Assembly (NCBI RefSeq): GCF_000499205.1 | Contig: NZ_AWUK01000034.1 | Location: 146,697 to 210,696 of the forward strand | DNA from: Paenibacillus sp. MAEPY2 | GTDB taxonomy: Bacteria > Bacillota > Bacilli > Paenibacillales > Paenibacillaceae | Length of the DNA stretch: 64,000 bases | Direction of reading: 5' to 3' | Shown: piece after piece, positions 25,590 to 34,314 of the stretch | How positions within the stretch are numbered: position 1 is the stretch's first letter | Layout: each line of letters begins with the position of its first letter | Made by a program: the position numbers and the translations under genes | Notes under the pieces: generated by a model | What the model was told of the DNA's origin: nothing | The model's database searches: none | Seen by the model: the letters and a program-made list of their open reading frames with translations, nothing else

Positions 25590-26309
25590 ATGGAACTTAA
25601 AAATAAAACGGCTGTCATTACTGGCGCTGGTAAAGGGATAGGCCGTGCCATTGCTCAGGCACTTGCCAAGGAAGGTGTACATCTCGGACTTATTGCTCGG
25701 ACGGCCTCCGATCTGGAGGCTCTCCAGCAATCGCTGAGTGAGGAATATGGTGTAAAAGTAACCAGTGCCATTGCGGATATTTCGGATCGCACTCAGGCTG
25801 AGGCAGCCGTAGCTGCTATCGAGATGGAGCTTGGTGCGGTGGATATCCTTATTAACAATGCAGGTATCGCAAGCTTCGGCACCTTGCTGGATATGGACCC
25901 GGAAGAGTGGGAGCGCATCCTGCATGTCAATGTCATGGGTACATACTATGTAACTCGTGCTGTGCTGCCAAGCATGATCAAGGAAAGCAGTGGCAGCATC
26001 ATTAATATCGCCTCTACTGCTGGTGAGCGTGGATTCGCAACGGGTTCAGCCTACTGTGCATCCAAATTCGCCCTGCTCGGCATGACCGAATCCCTGATGC
26101 AGGAAGTACGCAAATCCAATATCCGGGTTACTGCGTTAACGCCAAGTACGGTGAACACGGAGCTGGCAACCAATGCCGGACTGAAAGTTGGAGACGAAGA
26201 CCGTATGATGCAAGCGGAGGACGTAGCTGAACTGGCTTTGGCGACGCTCAAGCTGTCGGACCGTGTATTTGTTAAAGCCGCAGGCATCTGGACAACTAAT
26301 CCGCAGTAA
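25590..26309 (+). CDS. Short-chain dehydrogenase/reductase (FabG-like)
   Basis: The product is 239 residues, a classical SDR. The cofactor motif TGAGKGIG is at about 11-18, NNAG at about 89, the catalytic Ser in IINIASTAG and the YxxxK motif in SAYCASKFAL. The arginine in LIARTASD suggests NADPH preference. The closest named group is 3-oxoacyl-ACP reductase-like proteins in bacilli, but the lone position gives no pathway, so a general ketone/aldehyde reductase is the safe call. AAGGAGG lies nine bases before the ATG. Confidence 0.9.
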   Translation: MELKNKTAVITGAGKGIGRAIAQALAKEGVHLGLIARTASDLEALQQSLSEEYGVKVTSAIADISDRTQAEAAVAAIEMELGAVDILINNAGIASFGTLLDMDPEEWERILHVNVMGTYYVTRAVLPSMIKESSGSIINIASTAGERGFATGSAYCASKFALLGMTESLMQEVRKSNIRVTALTPSTVNTELATNAGLKVGDEDRMMQAEDVAELALATLKLSDRVFVKAAGIWTTNPQ

Positions 26310-26388
26310 GCAGGAGTAGTCAGACCATTTATAAAGAACAATGAATGACGGAAGCAACCATTTCTAATGATGCACTCCGTCGCCATCT

Positions 26389-26419
26389 GGCCGCCCGAGA
26401 AACCTCTGGGCGGCCTTTT
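26389..26419 (+). terminator. Terminator of the SDR gene
   Basis: GGCCGCCC and GGGCGGCC form an 8-bp stem followed by TTTTA, about 80 bases after the SDR stop. Confidence 0.8.
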
Positions 26420-26530
26420 ACATATTCAGCAGCCGCCATCGTGTCCGAATACAATTCATCAAAGCTGATTCTCTACCCTTATGATTAATGCAGCGTTACT
26501 TCTCTCATTCTCCATTCCATTATCCTCTGC

Positions 26531-27079
26531 TTATGCGTTCCACAAATGGTCCAGATCCAGCTCCTTGGACACGGCGATCAGCACCACCGCGGGCTCCTCC
26601 CCAATATTGGTTACTTCATGGGGAACGATGGCATTCCAGCTAAATGAATCCCCCGCCTCCAGAATCTCTACATCCTCACACTGCTCTGCGCGAATCTTGC
26701 CCTGTAGAATCAGGTGACTTTCTTCTCCAGCATGCTTGTTTACCCCCGTTGATGCACCTGCCGGCAGCTCCACAATGGACATCCGCATGGCACCCTTTGC
26801 CGTTAGATGCTGTACTTTAATCTGCCCGCTCCCGGCAGTTGTTTCCTTGCGCTCATCCTTGCGCACCACGTTCATCCGTTGTTCTGGTGAGAGCAGCAAG
26901 TACGGCAGTGGAACTTCCAGATAATCCGCGATACTTTCGAGTGTGGCAATGGAAGGTGAGGTTTTGTTATTTTCCACGTTGCTGATAAACCCCTTGGACA
27001 GCCCCGTACCCTCGCACATTTGCATGATGGTGATCTGTTTCTGTTTGCGGATCGTACGAATGGCTAGGCCAATATCCAT
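26531..27079 (-). CDS. XRE-type HTH regulator with cupin sensor domain
   Basis: The product is 182 residues. The N-terminal XRE helix-turn-helix (IGLAIRTIRKQKQITIMQMCEGTGLSKG region) is followed by a small cupin (about 110-178; VNKHAGEESHLILQG and GDSFSWNAIVPHEVTN). This layout is shared with PuuR/SinR-like cupin regulators of amine or amino-acid metabolism. GAGGAGG eight bases before the ATG fixes the start. The cupin ligand is unknown. It may regulate the nearby VOC protein or a distant gene; there is no divergent partner. Confidence 0.9.
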   Translation of the reverse strand: MDIGLAIRTIRKQKQITIMQMCEGTGLSKGFISNVENNKTSPSIATLESIADYLEVPLPYLLLSPEQRMNVVRKDERKETTAGSGQIKVQHLTAKGAMRMSIVELPAGASTGVNKHAGEESHLILQGKIRAEQCEDVEILEAGDSFSWNAIVPHEVTNIGEEPAVVLIAVSKELDLDHLWNA

Positions 27080-27121
27080 GTTGCAAAACCTCCTCTTCTA
27101 TAGAAATATCAACTCTTCAAT

Positions 27122-27487
27122 CTATTTTGCGTCAGGTTCATAAAAAACAATCCGGTTGCCAAACGGATCAATCACTGTCATTTCCCTTAAATTCCACGGC
27201 GTGTCGGAAATGCCAGGTCTAGAATGTTTGTATTTTTTCCGATTAAGCTTCTCACGTAATGCATCCAGCGCATCCGTCTCCAATCGCAATGCCGCTCCAG
27301 GCGTGCAATCGCCATGATGTTCGGATAGATGTAATTGAATGGAATCGAGGGAGATCTGCATATATAACGGCAAGTCTGCCTCAAATCGATGTTCCCAATC
27401 CAATCGAAAACCCAAGTAATCCAGATAAAACTCTTTTGCTTTGTCTTCATCAAATATCCTCAGAATAGGCACGATTCCTTTGATCAT
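27122..27487 (-). CDS. VOC/glyoxalase-fold protein (bleomycin-resistance-like)
   Basis: The product is about 121 residues with the paired beta-alpha-beta-beta-beta modules of the VOC fold: PILRIFDEDKAKEFYLDYLGF and LHLSEHHGD in the first, REMTVIDPFGNRIVFYEP in the second. It resembles glyoxalase/bleomycin-resistance proteins, which either bind toxic compounds or act on small thiols. The ATG at 27487 is preferred over the in-frame GTG at 27496, which is too close to AAGGA. It lies upstream of the cupin regulator gene on the same strand, 42 bases apart, so the two may be one transcript. Confidence 0.82.
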   Translation of the reverse strand: MIKGIVPILRIFDEDKAKEFYLDYLGFRLDWEHRFEADLPLYMQISLDSIQLHLSEHHGDCTPGAALRLETDALDALREKLNRKKYKHSRPGISDTPWNLREMTVIDPFGNRIVFYEPDAK

Positions 27488-27604
27488 GATTATCACGTCC
27501 TTGGGAGTAATATGTGCATTACTTTACCGATCTGCCTGATACAACGTTATTAGATCAATATAGATTCCTTATACGGAACATATTTTCATAATACAAAAAA
27601 AATA

Positions 27605-27633
27605 TTGACCCTACAATGGAATCATGATAAATT
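27605..27633 (+). promoter_or_regulatory. Sigma-A-type promoter for the hydrolase/dioxygenase pair
   Basis: TTGACC and TAAATT are separated by 17 bases, in an AT-rich region. The implied leader before the TTG start at 27712 is about 70 bases. Confidence 0.5.
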
Positions 27634-27711
27634 TTGTTCATTAATAAGAATATTAGTTTTATATGAGTAAACTTTATTTAGATTATTATTTCTTATCAGG
27701 TGGTGATTCCA

Positions 27712-28386
27712 TTGAGTTATTTATCGACTTACGAGGTTCGGCTTCCTTCCGATTACAATACAGAACAACACTATCCCGTGATCTTTGCCCTGCATGGCAT
27801 GGGTTCGGATGAGCAGGATATGCTTCGTTTAATGGAGCCTCTTCAGTCCGATTTTATTATCGTGGCCATAAGGGGGCCCATTGTTCAGGGTAGCGGCTAC
27901 GCCTATTTTCAGATTAAAAGCATTGGCAATCCCGTCCGGGAATTGTTCGACGCGTCTGTTCAGGGATTGCAGCAGCTAATCGGTGACTTGTCCGCCAAAT
28001 ATGCCATAGATCCCGCACGGCGTTATATCTCCGGATTCAGTCAGGGCGCCATTATGGCAATGACGCTCTCGCTAATCATGGGAGATGCAATCAAGGGAAT
28101 TGTAGCCATGAGTGGTTACATTCCGCAATTTGTGAAAGACGAATACAAGATTCACCCCAACTCGTTGTTATCCGTATTTATATCGCATGGCGATCAGGAT
28201 CATCTCTTCCCACTGCAACTCGGCGAAGATAATGCAAGTTTCTTCCAAGAACATACTCATAACGTTATGTTCGTTGCATATCACGGTGGGCACCAAGTCA
28301 CCCCCGATCTATATCAACAATTTCAACAATGGCTTCGGACGGATGCCAAGCTGGCTGCCGAAGACCTGAAAGGACTGAATTCATAA
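27712..28386 (+). CDS. Alpha/beta hydrolase (phospholipase/carboxylesterase family)
   Basis: The product is about 224 residues. The nucleophile elbow GFSQG (SGFSQGAIM), the oxyanion-strand FALHGMGSDEQDM, the acid in SHGDQDHLFP and the catalytic His in YHGGHQV follow the order of the carboxylesterase/lysophospholipase family, close to MhqD-type enzymes of bacilli. There is no signal peptide, so it is cytoplasmic. The TTG at 27712 is preferred because AGGTGGTGA lies about six bases upstream; the GTG at 27700 would leave no ribosome site. The next gene starts inside its stop codon, so the pair is translationally coupled. Confidence 0.87.
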   Translation: MSYLSTYEVRLPSDYNTEQHYPVIFALHGMGSDEQDMLRLMEPLQSDFIIVAIRGPIVQGSGYAYFQIKSIGNPVRELFDASVQGLQQLIGDLSAKYAIDPARRYISGFSQGAIMAMTLSLIMGDAIKGIVAMSGYIPQFVKDEYKIHPNSLLSVFISHGDQDHLFPLQLGEDNASFFQEHTHNVMFVAYHGGHQVTPDLYQQFQQWLRTDAKLAAEDLKGLNS

Positions 28387-29156
28387 TGATGCCATCCCTG
28401 TTTGTCGCTCACGGTGCACCATCACTCGCACTGGAGGAGAATGCGTACACTGAATTTCTGCAAAAGCTCGGACAGGAACTCCCGAAACCTAAAGCGATCG
28501 TATTGTTCTCTGCTCACTGGGAATCTACAACCCAATTGGTTTCCTCGGTAGCGAATTACGAGACTATCTATGATTTTGGTGGCTTCCAACCCGAGCTGTA
28601 TCAGATCAAATACCCGGCACAAGGACATGAAGAGACAACAGCGGAAATTCAGCGTCTGTTCGCGGATGCTGGGATTCCGCTAGAGAGCGACTCCGCTCGT
28701 GGTCTGGATCACGGCGCTTGGGTCGTTCTTCGTCTGCTCTATCCGGATGCGGGTATCCCGGTAGTTGCGTTGTCTGTAAACCGTTATCTGTCCAGTGAAC
28801 AGCAATATCGGGTAGGACAGGCGCTCGCCACATTACGTGAGCAGGATGTTCTCGTCATTGGCAGTGGTGGAACGGTACACAATCTGCGTCAGTTAAATTG
28901 GGAAAGCGCAGATATTGATCCTTGGGCCATGGCATTTGACAACTGGCTGCATGACAAGCTGGTGAGCTGGGATACAGAATCCCTCTTCGCCTATGACAAG
29001 CTCGCACCATCCGCCCAAGCGGCTGTGCCTACGCCAGAGCATTTTGTGCCGCTGCTGCTCGCCATGGGCGCCGGAGACCAGAACAAGCAAGCATCACTCC
29101 TGTTCAAAGCCTATCAGTATGGCAACCTGAGCCTGTCTTGCTGGAAATTTGATTGA
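28386..29156 (+). CDS. Class III extradiol ring-cleavage dioxygenase (DODA/YgiD-like)
   Basis: The product is 256 residues. The metal and active-site histidines appear in FVAHGAPS, LFSAHWES and LDHGAWVVLRLLYPDA, with a late VHNLRQLNW, as in 4,5-DOPA dioxygenase-like proteins that open catechol rings. The ATG overlaps the stop of the hydrolase (TAATG), and GAAAGGA lies 12-13 bases upstream. The coupling with an esterase suggests a small unit for catechol or quinone disposal, similar in idea to the mhq genes of B. subtilis. That comparison is inference only. Confidence 0.88.
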   Translation: MMPSLFVAHGAPSLALEENAYTEFLQKLGQELPKPKAIVLFSAHWESTTQLVSSVANYETIYDFGGFQPELYQIKYPAQGHEETTAEIQRLFADAGIPLESDSARGLDHGAWVVLRLLYPDAGIPVVALSVNRYLSSEQQYRVGQALATLREQDVLVIGSGGTVHNLRQLNWESADIDPWAMAFDNWLHDKLVSWDTESLFAYDKLAPSAQAAVPTPEHFVPLLLAMGAGDQNKQASLLFKAYQYGNLSLSCWKFD

Positions 29157-29198
29157 ACATCGATTGATTAGTTTATATAACTCCATATATAAAAATAA

Positions 29199-29232
29199 CC
29201 AAACACTCGTGTGAAACCGCACGGGTGTTTGG
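29199..29232 (+). terminator. Terminator of the hydrolase/dioxygenase pair
   Basis: CCAAACACTCGTG pairs with CACGGGTGTTTGG with a single mismatch. It lies 42 bases after the dioxygenase stop; the trailing sequence is only moderately T-rich. Confidence 0.65.
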
Positions 29233-29366
29233 AGTGATATGACCTTTTTTGCATAATGCTGGGAGCTCTAAAGCAAGCTATAATAACATTTAGTGGAAAT
29301 GAACAAGCTGTAATGACGGATTATTCTTTCTACACCTATCACATCTTTCTGGGAGGAACATTCGAA

Positions 29367-30368
29367 GTGGCTGAACAACCAAAGTCTGAGAGCTTGATGT
29401 CTCTCGTCAAAAAGGGAAACACCTCCTCGGCCGTAGCCATGGCAGGTAATGCGGTACTTGCACTGTGCAAAGGAGGAGCCTTTCTATTCAGTGGCAGTGG
29501 CGCCATGTTCGCCTCGGCGATGCACTCTTTGGCCGATGCCATCAACCAAGGGTTTGTCTTTGTCGGAAGTGTACTGTCCGAGAAAAAACCTACACGCCGC
29601 TTTCCAACCGGATTCGGACGAGTCATCAACATTTTTTGTATGATTGCCGTTATCGTTGTGACCATTATGGCGTATGAGACGATTCATGAAGGGATTCACC
29701 TCTTACAGCACCCTGTTGGTCATTCGGGCGGTCTCTGGATTAACATCGGCGTGCTGGTGCTTAACATTGTGATCGATGGAGCCATTCTGATCAAAGCGAT
29801 GAAAGAAATTCTTAAGGAAGCACGCGCTCCCAAAGCGTCAGGCCTTGCCCTGTTCCCTGCTGCAATCAAAAATGTAGGACGTGCTGCACCGCCAACACGC
29901 CTTGTATTTTACGAAGATGTTGTAGCAGTAATCGGTGCGACACTCGCCCTGATTTCTGTTGTTGTCATTGCACTAACCAATTTTGCATTGCTCGATGGAA
30001 TCGTGACGACCATTATTGGATGCCTGATGATCGCTGTCGCTTTCCGTGTCGGCTATGACAATATGATCGGACTGATTGGTGTAGCGGCTCCACAGGATGT
30101 TGAGGACAAAGTATCCCAGACCATTCTGGCCGACACTCATGTTGCAGATATCCAGATGATGCGCATTATTCAGGAAGGTCGTTATTACCACGTCGAGGGT
30201 CTGATCGAGCTAACGAAAGGGCTAAGCCTTGCTGATGCAGATGATATCAAGTTCCGTATTCAGGAGAAGTTAATGACAGATCCCGACATCGCCGATGCAG
30301 CCATCTCCATTATTGAAGATGATGGCGTGAACAGCTGGGGCAAGAAGCATTCGGATGTGGTGAAGTGA
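29367..30368 (+). CDS. Cation diffusion facilitator (CDF) family transporter
   Basis: The product is about 333 residues with six membrane helices and a cytoplasmic C-terminal domain (about 230-320). The metal-site helices are visible as SAMFASAMHSLADAINQGF (HxxxD) and FYEDVVAVIGATLAL (ExxxxxG). CDF proteins export zinc, iron, manganese or cobalt in exchange for protons; the ion is not determined here. The GTG at 29367 is chosen because GGGAGG sits about 10 bases upstream, which makes the 37 preceding in-frame codons leader sequence. It is monocistronic with a terminator. Confidence 0.93.
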   Translation: MAEQPKSESLMSLVKKGNTSSAVAMAGNAVLALCKGGAFLFSGSGAMFASAMHSLADAINQGFVFVGSVLSEKKPTRRFPTGFGRVINIFCMIAVIVVTIMAYETIHEGIHLLQHPVGHSGGLWINIGVLVLNIVIDGAILIKAMKEILKEARAPKASGLALFPAAIKNVGRAAPPTRLVFYEDVVAVIGATLALISVVVIALTNFALLDGIVTTIIGCLMIAVAFRVGYDNMIGLIGVAAPQDVEDKVSQTILADTHVADIQMMRIIQEGRYYHVEGLIELTKGLSLADADDIKFRIQEKLMTDPDIADAAISIIEDDGVNSWGKKHSDVVK

Positions 30369-30397
30369 GGAATTACCCTCTTTTATAAAAGAAAAAG

Positions 30398-30420
30398 GCC
30401 CACTCTTCGCGGAGTGGGCT
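30398..30420 (+). terminator. Terminator of the CDF gene
   Basis: GCCCACTC and GAGTGGGC form an 8-bp stem followed by TTCTTC. A second perfect small hairpin (CACGTAG/CTACGTG) follows at 30425-30442. Confidence 0.75.
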
Positions 30421-30519
30421 TCTTCACGTAGCTAACTACGTGACATAGGTAACTGCATGGCTACTGAATAGCTGCACTAAACTTGTTGGTTGGAATTCAC
30501 TGACTGGCCGTCATGGGGT

Positions 30520-30630
30520 TTACTTCCGCCCACCCTGCTCCACCCCCATCTCCATCAATTTATCCAGCCATTTCAGACGGAACGTTTCTGTGGAGCCTTT
30601 GATTGGACTGATCTCGATTGCATATTTCGT
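30520..30630 (-). pseudogene. Possible remnant of an unrecognised gene (C-terminal 36 codons)
   Basis: The minus strand carries an open stretch of 36 sense codons ending in TAA. It reads, in part, EISPIKGSTETFRLKWLD followed by KLMEMGVEQGGRK. The composition looks protein-like. There is no start codon with a ribosome site, and an in-frame stop lies only five codons upstream of it, inside the 20-bp palindrome. I do not recognise the family. It may be the tail of a deleted gene or chance. Apart from this, the palindrome and the CDF terminator, 30369-30769 holds nothing I can identify. Confidence 0.3.
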
Positions 30631-30650
30631 ACCTAGACTTTAGTCTAGGT
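30631..30650. repeat. 20-bp perfect palindrome
   Basis: ACCTAGACTTTAGTCTAGGT has 9-bp arms around TT. It resembles the PerR-type box of this window (TAGACT...TCTA), but its arms are one base further apart. It lies 120 bases upstream of the small membrane protein gene. Confidence 0.5.
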
Positions 30651-30769
30651 CCAGTTTAACTCCAAAGACCGAGGATACCCTTTTGCGGTTCATGGTATGC
30701 TGTGAATAACGAGAAAACATACTCCATGACCGTTCGGGAATTGATCTTGTATTGAAAAGGAGAGATATC

Positions 30770-31270
30770 ATGGCTAAACGCACCATCCTTGCGCCCGTCC
30801 TTATTTTGCTGGGCGTGTACCTGATTTTGAACCAGGGAGGTTCACTCGGACCGGGTACGATCTTTGCCACATTCTGGCCCACCCTGTTTGTGATTCCGCT
30901 GGGGCTGTTCTTCCACTGGCTGTACTTCTCCATGATTGGACGAGGAATTGGATTGCTGGTTCCTGGGGGCATCTTGCTTACGGCAGGTGTTGTCAGCCAG
31001 ATCGCCATGCTCTTTGGCAACTGGAGCACGATGTGGCCTGGCTTCATTCTTGCGGTAGCGGTAGGTCTGTTTGAATTGTATTGGTTCGGTGGTCGCAACA
31101 AATGGCTGCTGATTCCGATCAACATTCTGACGGTAATCTCGCTGTTATTCTTCTCCGTCATGTCGATTGGCACGATGCTGAACAGTCTGTCCTTTGTCCA
31201 GCCGTTCGTGGCGATTGGGCTGATTATGGGCGGGGCGTGGATCATTGTGGGACGCAAAAAGCGCATGTAA
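30770..31270 (+). CDS. Small four-helix membrane protein (LiaI/LiaF-TM-like, DUF5668 type)
   Basis: The product is about 166 residues, almost entirely hydrophobic, with about five membrane segments, the first at 6-24 (ILAPVLILLGVYLIL). The pattern of GxxL-rich helices and WP/P-x-G turns (FWPTLFVIPLGLFF, WPGFILAVAVGLFEL) resembles the LiaF-like/DUF5668 transmembrane domain found in envelope-stress proteins. The ATG at 30770 has AAAAGGAG seven bases upstream. There is no enzymatic motif and the function is unknown. Confidence 0.75.
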   Translation: MAKRTILAPVLILLGVYLILNQGGSLGPGTIFATFWPTLFVIPLGLFFHWLYFSMIGRGIGLLVPGGILLTAGVVSQIAMLFGNWSTMWPGFILAVAVGLFELYWFGGRNKWLLIPINILTVISLLFFSVMSIGTMLNSLSFVQPFVAIGLIMGGAWIIVGRKKRM

Positions 31271-31281
31271 ATCTTATAGCG

Positions 31282-31429
31282 TTTACACTAGACCACTGCG
31301 GTGACAGAACAACTTCGGATCGCTGTTATCCCCAGATTTTTTTGAATCCCATCTAGAATGGGAAAATCCGGGGATAAAGGGACCGCTTCGCTTCCTTCGT
31401 TTGTTCTGTCGCCTCCGTTAACGTGTAAA
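31282..31429. repeat. Dispersed palindromic repeat, copy 1 (short form)
   Basis: The 148-bp element is bounded by TTTACAC and GTGTAAA. Inside are GACAGAACAA (31303) and TTGTTCTGTC (31401) as a second inverted pair. A central hairpin made from ATCCCCAGATTTT and AAAATCCGGGGAT encloses CCAT/ATGG. It lies in the intergenic space after the small membrane gene. Three related copies occur at 46893, 49269 and 63826. No coding potential is seen. Confidence 0.85.
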
Positions 31430-31479
31430 CAAAGTTAAGACAACCACCTAAGCTATTTGCTCTGAGGCAGGGTAAAAAT

Positions 31480-31528
31480 ATAGGGGTGCAGCTCGCCATT
31501 CAAGTGAAATGACGAGCTGCACCCCTAT
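31480..31528. terminator. Bidirectional terminator of the pot operon
   Basis: ATAGGGGTGCAGCTCG pairs with CGAGCTGCACCCCTAT, a 16-bp perfect stem. On the minus strand it is followed by ATTTTTACC, which suits the end of potABCD; on the plus strand by TTATT. It lies about 100 bases after the potD stop. Confidence 0.8.
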
Positions 31529-31626
31529 TTATTCTAACGAACTGTACACACGCTATTGGCGGTCATTTGCTCCCATTTGAGTTTTAACCAATCAGAGAGA
31601 CGCTATACATCTCAATTAAATGCCTT

Positions 31627-32700
31627 TTATTTGCTATGCATTTTAAACTCGAGGAACAAATCGTTATAATGCGAGAGCATTTTTTTGCCCAGATTATTGT
31701 ACACTTCCAGCTTGCCTGTCAGCGTCTCATCCGGATAGAATCGCTCGTCCTCCGAAATATCCTCTGGCAGCAGCTTCAATGCCTCGGCGTTCGGTGTAGA
31801 GTACCCGACATATTCAGCATTGCGGGCCGCATGATCCGGGTCCAGCATAAAGTTGATAAACTGATGAGCGCCTTCAATATTACTCGCTGTCTTCGGAATG
31901 ACCATGTTATCGAACCATAGGTTCGAGCCTTCTTCAGGAACGACATAATCCAGCTTGTCGTTCTCATCCATAATCTCCGACGCATCCCCGGACCATACGA
32001 GTCCAACCGCCGCTTCTTCGTTCGCCAGCAGCATTTTGATCTCGTCTCCGACAATAGCTCTGACGTTAGGTGTCAGGGTGGATAGCTTTTTCAAGGCTTC
32101 CTGCAGATGGTCTTCGTTCGTATCGTTCAGCGAATAACCAAGGCTGTTCAGCCCCATGCCAATCACTTCACGGGCACCGTCGAGTAACAGGATCTGGTTT
32201 TTCAAACGCGGGTCCCAGAGATCATTCCAGCTCTCAAACGTTAACCCATCGACCAGTTCAGGATTGTACACAATCCCCACTGTTCCCCAGAAGTAAGGAA
32301 TGGAGTACTTATTGCCCTCATCGAAGGACAGGTCCATAAACCGTGGGTCGATGTTGCTCAAATTGAGCAGCTTGCTGTGATCCAGTGGAACGAGCAGGTT
32401 CTCTTCTTTCATTTTGCTAATCGCATATTCAGAAGGAATCGCCACATCAAACGTGGTCCCGCCCTGCTCAATCTTGGTCAGCATCGCTTCATTCGAATCA
32501 AACGTCTGATATATCACCTTAATGCCTGTCTCTTGCTCAAATTCCTTCAACAGATCAGGGTCGATATAATCGCCCCAGTTATAGATGGTCAGCGTGTTGC
32601 CGCCCGAATACCCCTGACTCTTGTTCAGATACGAGGCCAGAATCATCAGGGCAAAGGCAGCGATGAATACAATCGCAAATGTCCGTACCAATTGCTTCAT
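31627..32700 (-). CDS. potD: Spermidine/putrescine ABC transporter substrate-binding protein
   Basis: The product is 357 residues with an N-terminal hydrophobic signal (about 7-25) but no lipobox cysteine, so it is probably held by an uncleaved signal anchor. The mature part starts LTIYNWGDYIDPDLLKEFEQ, the hallmark of PotD/PotF proteins, and contains IPYFWGTVGIVYNP. It captures polyamines outside the membrane. The ATG overlaps the potC stop by four bases. As the last gene of potABCD it ends in a strong terminator. The four-gene order A-B-C-D is canonical. Confidence 0.93.
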   Translation of the reverse strand: MKQLVRTFAIVFIAAFALMILASYLNKSQGYSGGNTLTIYNWGDYIDPDLLKEFEQETGIKVIYQTFDSNEAMLTKIEQGGTTFDVAIPSEYAISKMKEENLLVPLDHSKLLNLSNIDPRFMDLSFDEGNKYSIPYFWGTVGIVYNPELVDGLTFESWNDLWDPRLKNQILLLDGAREVIGMGLNSLGYSLNDTNEDHLQEALKKLSTLTPNVRAIVGDEIKMLLANEEAAVGLVWSGDASEIMDENDKLDYVVPEEGSNLWFDNMVIPKTASNIEGAHQFINFMLDPDHAARNAEYVGYSTPNAEALKLLPEDISEDERFYPDETLTGKLEVYNNLGKKMLSHYNDLFLEFKMHSK

Positions 32701-33506
32701 GGACGCAGCCCCTTTCCTCCGGGTGGTATCCGTGTTGCACGGCGATTAATGAAGTAGTACCCAACCACCAGCAGCACCGTCAGCAGGAATAGCAGCGTTG
32801 ATAGCGCATTGATGGACAATGACACACCTTGCCTTGCTCTTGAATAAATCTCCACCGAAAGTGTGGAGTAGCCGTTACCTGTGACAAAGAATGTTACCGC
32901 AAAGTCATCCAGTGAGTATGTCAGGGCCATGAAGAACCCGGCAAAAATCCCCGGTTTGACGTATGGAAGCACCACACGAGTCAGTATCTGCCATGATCCC
33001 GCACCCAGGTCACGCGCCGCATCCATCAAGGTTGGACTCATCTCCTGAAGCTTCGGCAGTACCATGATGACGACAATTGGCACGCTGAATGCGATATGAG
33101 ACAACAATACCGAAGTGAATCCAAGTTTGATGCCAATCATGGTGAACAGAATCAGAAATGATGCACCAATGATGACATCCGGACTGACGATCAGCACGTT
33201 ATTGAGTGACAGCAACGTATTCTTGGTCCGTTTGCGCCGTACATGATAGATCGCCAGTGCCCCTGCCACACCGAGCATCGTCGAGATCGCCGAGGACAGA
33301 AGCGCAATAATAAACGTATTCAGTACAATAATCAGTAACCGGGTATCGGCAAATACTTCCCTGTACCATTCCAACGTAAACCCTTCAAAGCCGCGCATAT
33401 GACCGCCACTGTTGAAGGAATAGAAGATCAGATACGCGATCGGTGCGTACAGTATGGCGAATACAACGGCCAGATAGACGTTAGACAGCTTTCCGTTTCT
33501 TCCCAT
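32697..33506 (-). CDS. potC: Polyamine ABC transporter permease PotC
   Basis: The product is 269 residues with six membrane helices and the ABC permease EAA loop MDAARDLGAGSWQILTRVVLPYVKPGI. The start ILYAPIAYLIFYSFNSG is typical of PotC/PotI. It forms the membrane channel with PotB. It overlaps potB by 26 bases and potD by four, so the genes are translationally coupled. Confidence 0.94.
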   Translation of the reverse strand: MGRNGKLSNVYLAVVFAILYAPIAYLIFYSFNSGGHMRGFEGFTLEWYREVFADTRLLIIVLNTFIIALLSSAISTMLGVAGALAIYHVRRKRTKNTLLSLNNVLIVSPDVIIGASFLILFTMIGIKLGFTSVLLSHIAFSVPIVVIMVLPKLQEMSPTLMDAARDLGAGSWQILTRVVLPYVKPGIFAGFFMALTYSLDDFAVTFFVTGNGYSTLSVEIYSRARQGVSLSINALSTLLFLLTVLLVVGYYFINRRATRIPPGGKGLRP

Positions 33507-34314
33507 TACGCACCTCCTTCTTGCCTGACCCGGTCAGGAACATAATGATCGCCATCGCAATAATCAAAAAGACGGCAATCGTCGAACCCATCCCCCAGTC
33601 CTGGGTGACGAGAAAATGCTGCTCAATCGCTGTTCCCAGCGTAATTACCCGGTTCCCCGCAATGAGGCGGGTAATCATGAACAAAGATAGCGCCGGAATA
33701 AATACGGCCTGACAGCCGGATTTCACTCCGCTGAGCGTTAGCGGGAAGATGACCCGGCGGAACGTCAGCCATGACGACGCCCCAAGATCCCGTGCTGCAT
33801 AGATCAGCGACGGGTTCATCTCTTCCAGCGCGTTGAAGATCGGCAGGATCATGAACGGAATGAAGATGTACACCGAGACAAAGATAAAGCTGAAATCGGT
33901 GAACAGAATCTGTTGCGTGCCAATACCCACCACTTCAAGCAGGGAATTGGTCAGCCCATACGTGCCGAACAGGCCGATAAAGGCGTACGCTTTTAACAAC
34001 AGATTGATCCAGCTTGGCAAAATAATAAGCAGCAGCCACAGCTGCTTGTGCTTCGTACGAGTTAGTAAATACGCCGTCGGATACGAGACCAACAGTGAGA
34101 ACACCGTGATCAGAAAAGCATACCAGAACGAGCTCAGAGTCATCTGCATGTACACAGGTGTAAAGAACCGGGCATAGTTACCCAGCGTGAAATTGCCCTC
34201 CACATCGAAGAACGAGTAATACACCACCAGCAGAACCGGAGCAACTACAAACAACACCATCCATAACACATATGGAATCAGATACGCATTGCGTGTACTC
34301 GCCTTAGTCTGCAT
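33481..34314 (-). CDS. potB: Polyamine ABC transporter permease PotB
   Basis: The product is about 277 residues with six membrane helices and an EAA loop (IYAARDLGASSWLTFRRVIFPLTLSG). PYVLWMVLFVVAPVLLVVYYSFFD is the PotB-type first helix. The ATG at 34314 is chosen because AAGAGG is six bases upstream; it overlaps the end of potA by 11 bases. The longer in-frame extension would run deep into potA and shows no membrane-protein features. Confidence 0.93.
   Translation of the reverse strand: MQTKASTRNAYLIPYVLWMVLFVVAPVLLVVYYSFFDVEGNFTLGNYARFFTPVYMQMTLSSFWYAFLITVFSLLVSYPTAYLLTRTKHKQLWLLLIILPSWINLLLKAYAFIGLFGTYGLTNSLLEVVGIGTQQILFTDFSFIFVSVYIFIPFMILPIFNALEEMNPSLIYAARDLGASSWLTFRRVIFPLTLSGVKSGCQAVFIPALSLFMITRLIAGNRVITLGTAIEQHFLVTQDWGMGSTIAVFLIIAMAIIMFLTGSGKKEVRNGKKRKAV

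Noticed and set aside
30640..31266. 208-codon frame antisense to the small membrane protein
   Set aside because: The plus strand has the good ribosome site and a clear membrane-protein pattern; the antisense frame is proline- and serine-rich noise.
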